Assembly (NCBI GenBank): GCA_020793555.1
Contig: DQIO01000185.1
Span: 1 to 6,458, forward strand
From: Methanosarcinaceae archaeon
GTDB lineage: Archaea > Halobacteriota > Methanosarcinia > Methanosarcinales > Methanosarcinaceae
Length of the DNA: 6,458 nucleotides
Direction of reading: 5' to 3'
The number at the start of each line of letters is the position of its first letter. Positions within the stretch are counted from its first letter, which is position 1. The position numbers and the translations under genes were made by a program. The notes under the pieces were generated by a model, which ran no database searches, was not told the DNA's origin, and saw nothing but the letters and a program-made list of their open reading frames with translations. This document shows, piece after piece, positions 5,636 through 6,458 of the stretch.

Positions 5636-6458
5636 ATGAACCGGTTTATCAACAGACAAACAGAACTTGAATTCCTTGAGAGGAAATACGATACGCAGGG
5701 CTCTCAATTAATAATTCTCTATGGCAGAAGGCGGGTTGGGAAAACCGAATTGATAAAGCAGTTCTGCAAAGGCAAGGACTCCATTTATTTCCTTGGTGAT
5801 AAAAGGGGGACATTGTTAAACCTTGAACGGTTCGCCGAAAAAGCCGCCGACCATTTTGATGATGTTGTTCCGCGCGTGGAGAGTTTCTACGATCTTTCGA
5901 AATATCTCCTGCGCCATACATCCGACAGAAAATACATAATTGTAATAGATGAATTCTCATATCTCATAGAACGGGATGATACAATACTTTCTGTTTTTCA
6001 GGTAATATGGGACGAATCCCTCAAAGGTAAAGACATAATGCTCATTCTTTGTGGCTCATCCATATCTATGATGGTGGAGGGAGCACTCTCTCAAAAATCA
6101 CCACTTTACGGAAGGCGGACCGGACAATGGATGCTTGAACCTTTGAAAGCACATCATATACCTCAGTTCCATGACGGGATCGATGTTGCAACGGGTATTG
6201 AATTTTACAGCATTCTTGGCGGAGTTCCACTATATATTCTTGAATTCGATACTGAAAAAGACGTATTCGAGAATATACATGAACATATCCTGACAAAAGG
6301 TGAGTTCCTGCATGAAGAAGTGGAGACATTGTTAAAAGAAGAGTTAAGGGAATATTATCTCTACATCTCCTTATTAGAGGCAATCGCAAAAGGCAGGACA
6401 CGCCTTGTTGAGATCTCGGATTACTCGAAGATACAGCAAAAGGACCTTCCGAAGTATG
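5636..6458 (+). CDS. Archaeal ATPase_2 family ATPase, C-terminus cut by window edge
   Basis: A frame of 274 codons runs from the ATG at 5636 past the right edge. It is a paralogue of the divergent ATPase: MNRFINRQTELEFLE matches that protein's start, and Walker A GRRRVGKT occupies the same residues (30-37). Walker B is IIVIDEF (101-107; D105, E106), followed by CGSSISMM (139-146), YGRRTG (158-163) and LGGVPLYIL (194-202). The winged helix begins at about 241 (YLYISLLEAIAKGRTRLVEISDY) and is interrupted by the window end. The DUF234-type nuclease domain would be expected beyond it but cannot be seen. No Shine-Dalgarno precedes the ATG, and an ATAAATAA box 23-30 nt upstream fits leaderless transcription. 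The ATPase core looks intact, with no frameshift. Confidence 0.95.
   Translation, partial: MNRFINRQTELEFLERKYDTQGSQLIILYGRRRVGKTELIKQFCKGKDSIYFLGDKRGTLLNLERFAEKAADHFDDVVPRVESFYDLSKYLLRHTSDRKYIIVIDEFSYLIERDDTILSVFQVIWDESLKGKDIMLILCGSSISMMVEGALSQKSPLYGRRTGQWMLEPLKAHHIPQFHDGIDVATGIEFYSILGGVPLYILEFDTEKDVFENIHEHILTKGEFLHEEVETLLKEELREYYLYISLLEAIAKGRTRLVEISDYSKIQQKDLPKY

Noticed and set aside
5649..6401. Minus-strand frames 5649-5960 and 6066-6401
   Set aside because: Both are antisense to the intact plus-strand ATPase with clear Walker motifs.

Overview
The window looks like accessory chromosome of a mesophilic methanogen-type euryarchaeon (Methanosarcinales or a related ANME lineage). Three things suggest this: two archaeal ATPase_2-type ATPases, TATA boxes about 25-30 nt upstream of start codons that lack Shine-Dalgarno sequences, and a very long secreted protein built from thrombospondin type 3 (TSP3) calcium repeats around a von Willebrand A (vWA) domain. 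No ribosomal or metabolic marker is present, so the lineage is an inference.

Layout. Bases 1-2932 (minus strand) are one uninterrupted reading frame that leaves the window at its left edge. It encodes at least 977 residues: signal peptide, two beta-sandwich or Ig-like modules, a first TSP3 array, a linker domain, a vWA domain with a complete metal site, a second TSP3 array, and a hydrophobic C-terminal region. That last region resembles the pre-toxin segment of polymorphic toxins; whatever follows it lies outside the window. Bases 2933-4154 are AT-rich and mostly non-coding. They hold a 12-bp perfect inverted repeat just upstream of the surface-protein start, two diverged direct repeats of about 250 bp (R1 3147-3392, R2 3690-3937), a doubtful 78-codon reading frame between them, and a short GC-rich hairpin-prone island near 4051-4119.

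Bases 4155-5537 (minus) and 5636-6458 (plus, cut by the right edge) are two divergently transcribed paralogues of the archaeal ATPase_2 / DUF234 family. The complete one carries Walker A and B motifs, a winged helix and a C-terminal PD-(D/E)XK-like nuclease signature. The 98-bp gap between them has a TATA-like box for each direction, both placed for leaderless transcripts.

The ATPase pair may form one functional unit sharing a control region. Nothing visible links it to the surface protein apart from proximity. The most interesting possibilities are an archaeal toxin-type exoprotein whose effector domain lies just beyond the left edge, and the duplicated AT-rich elements of unknown nature.
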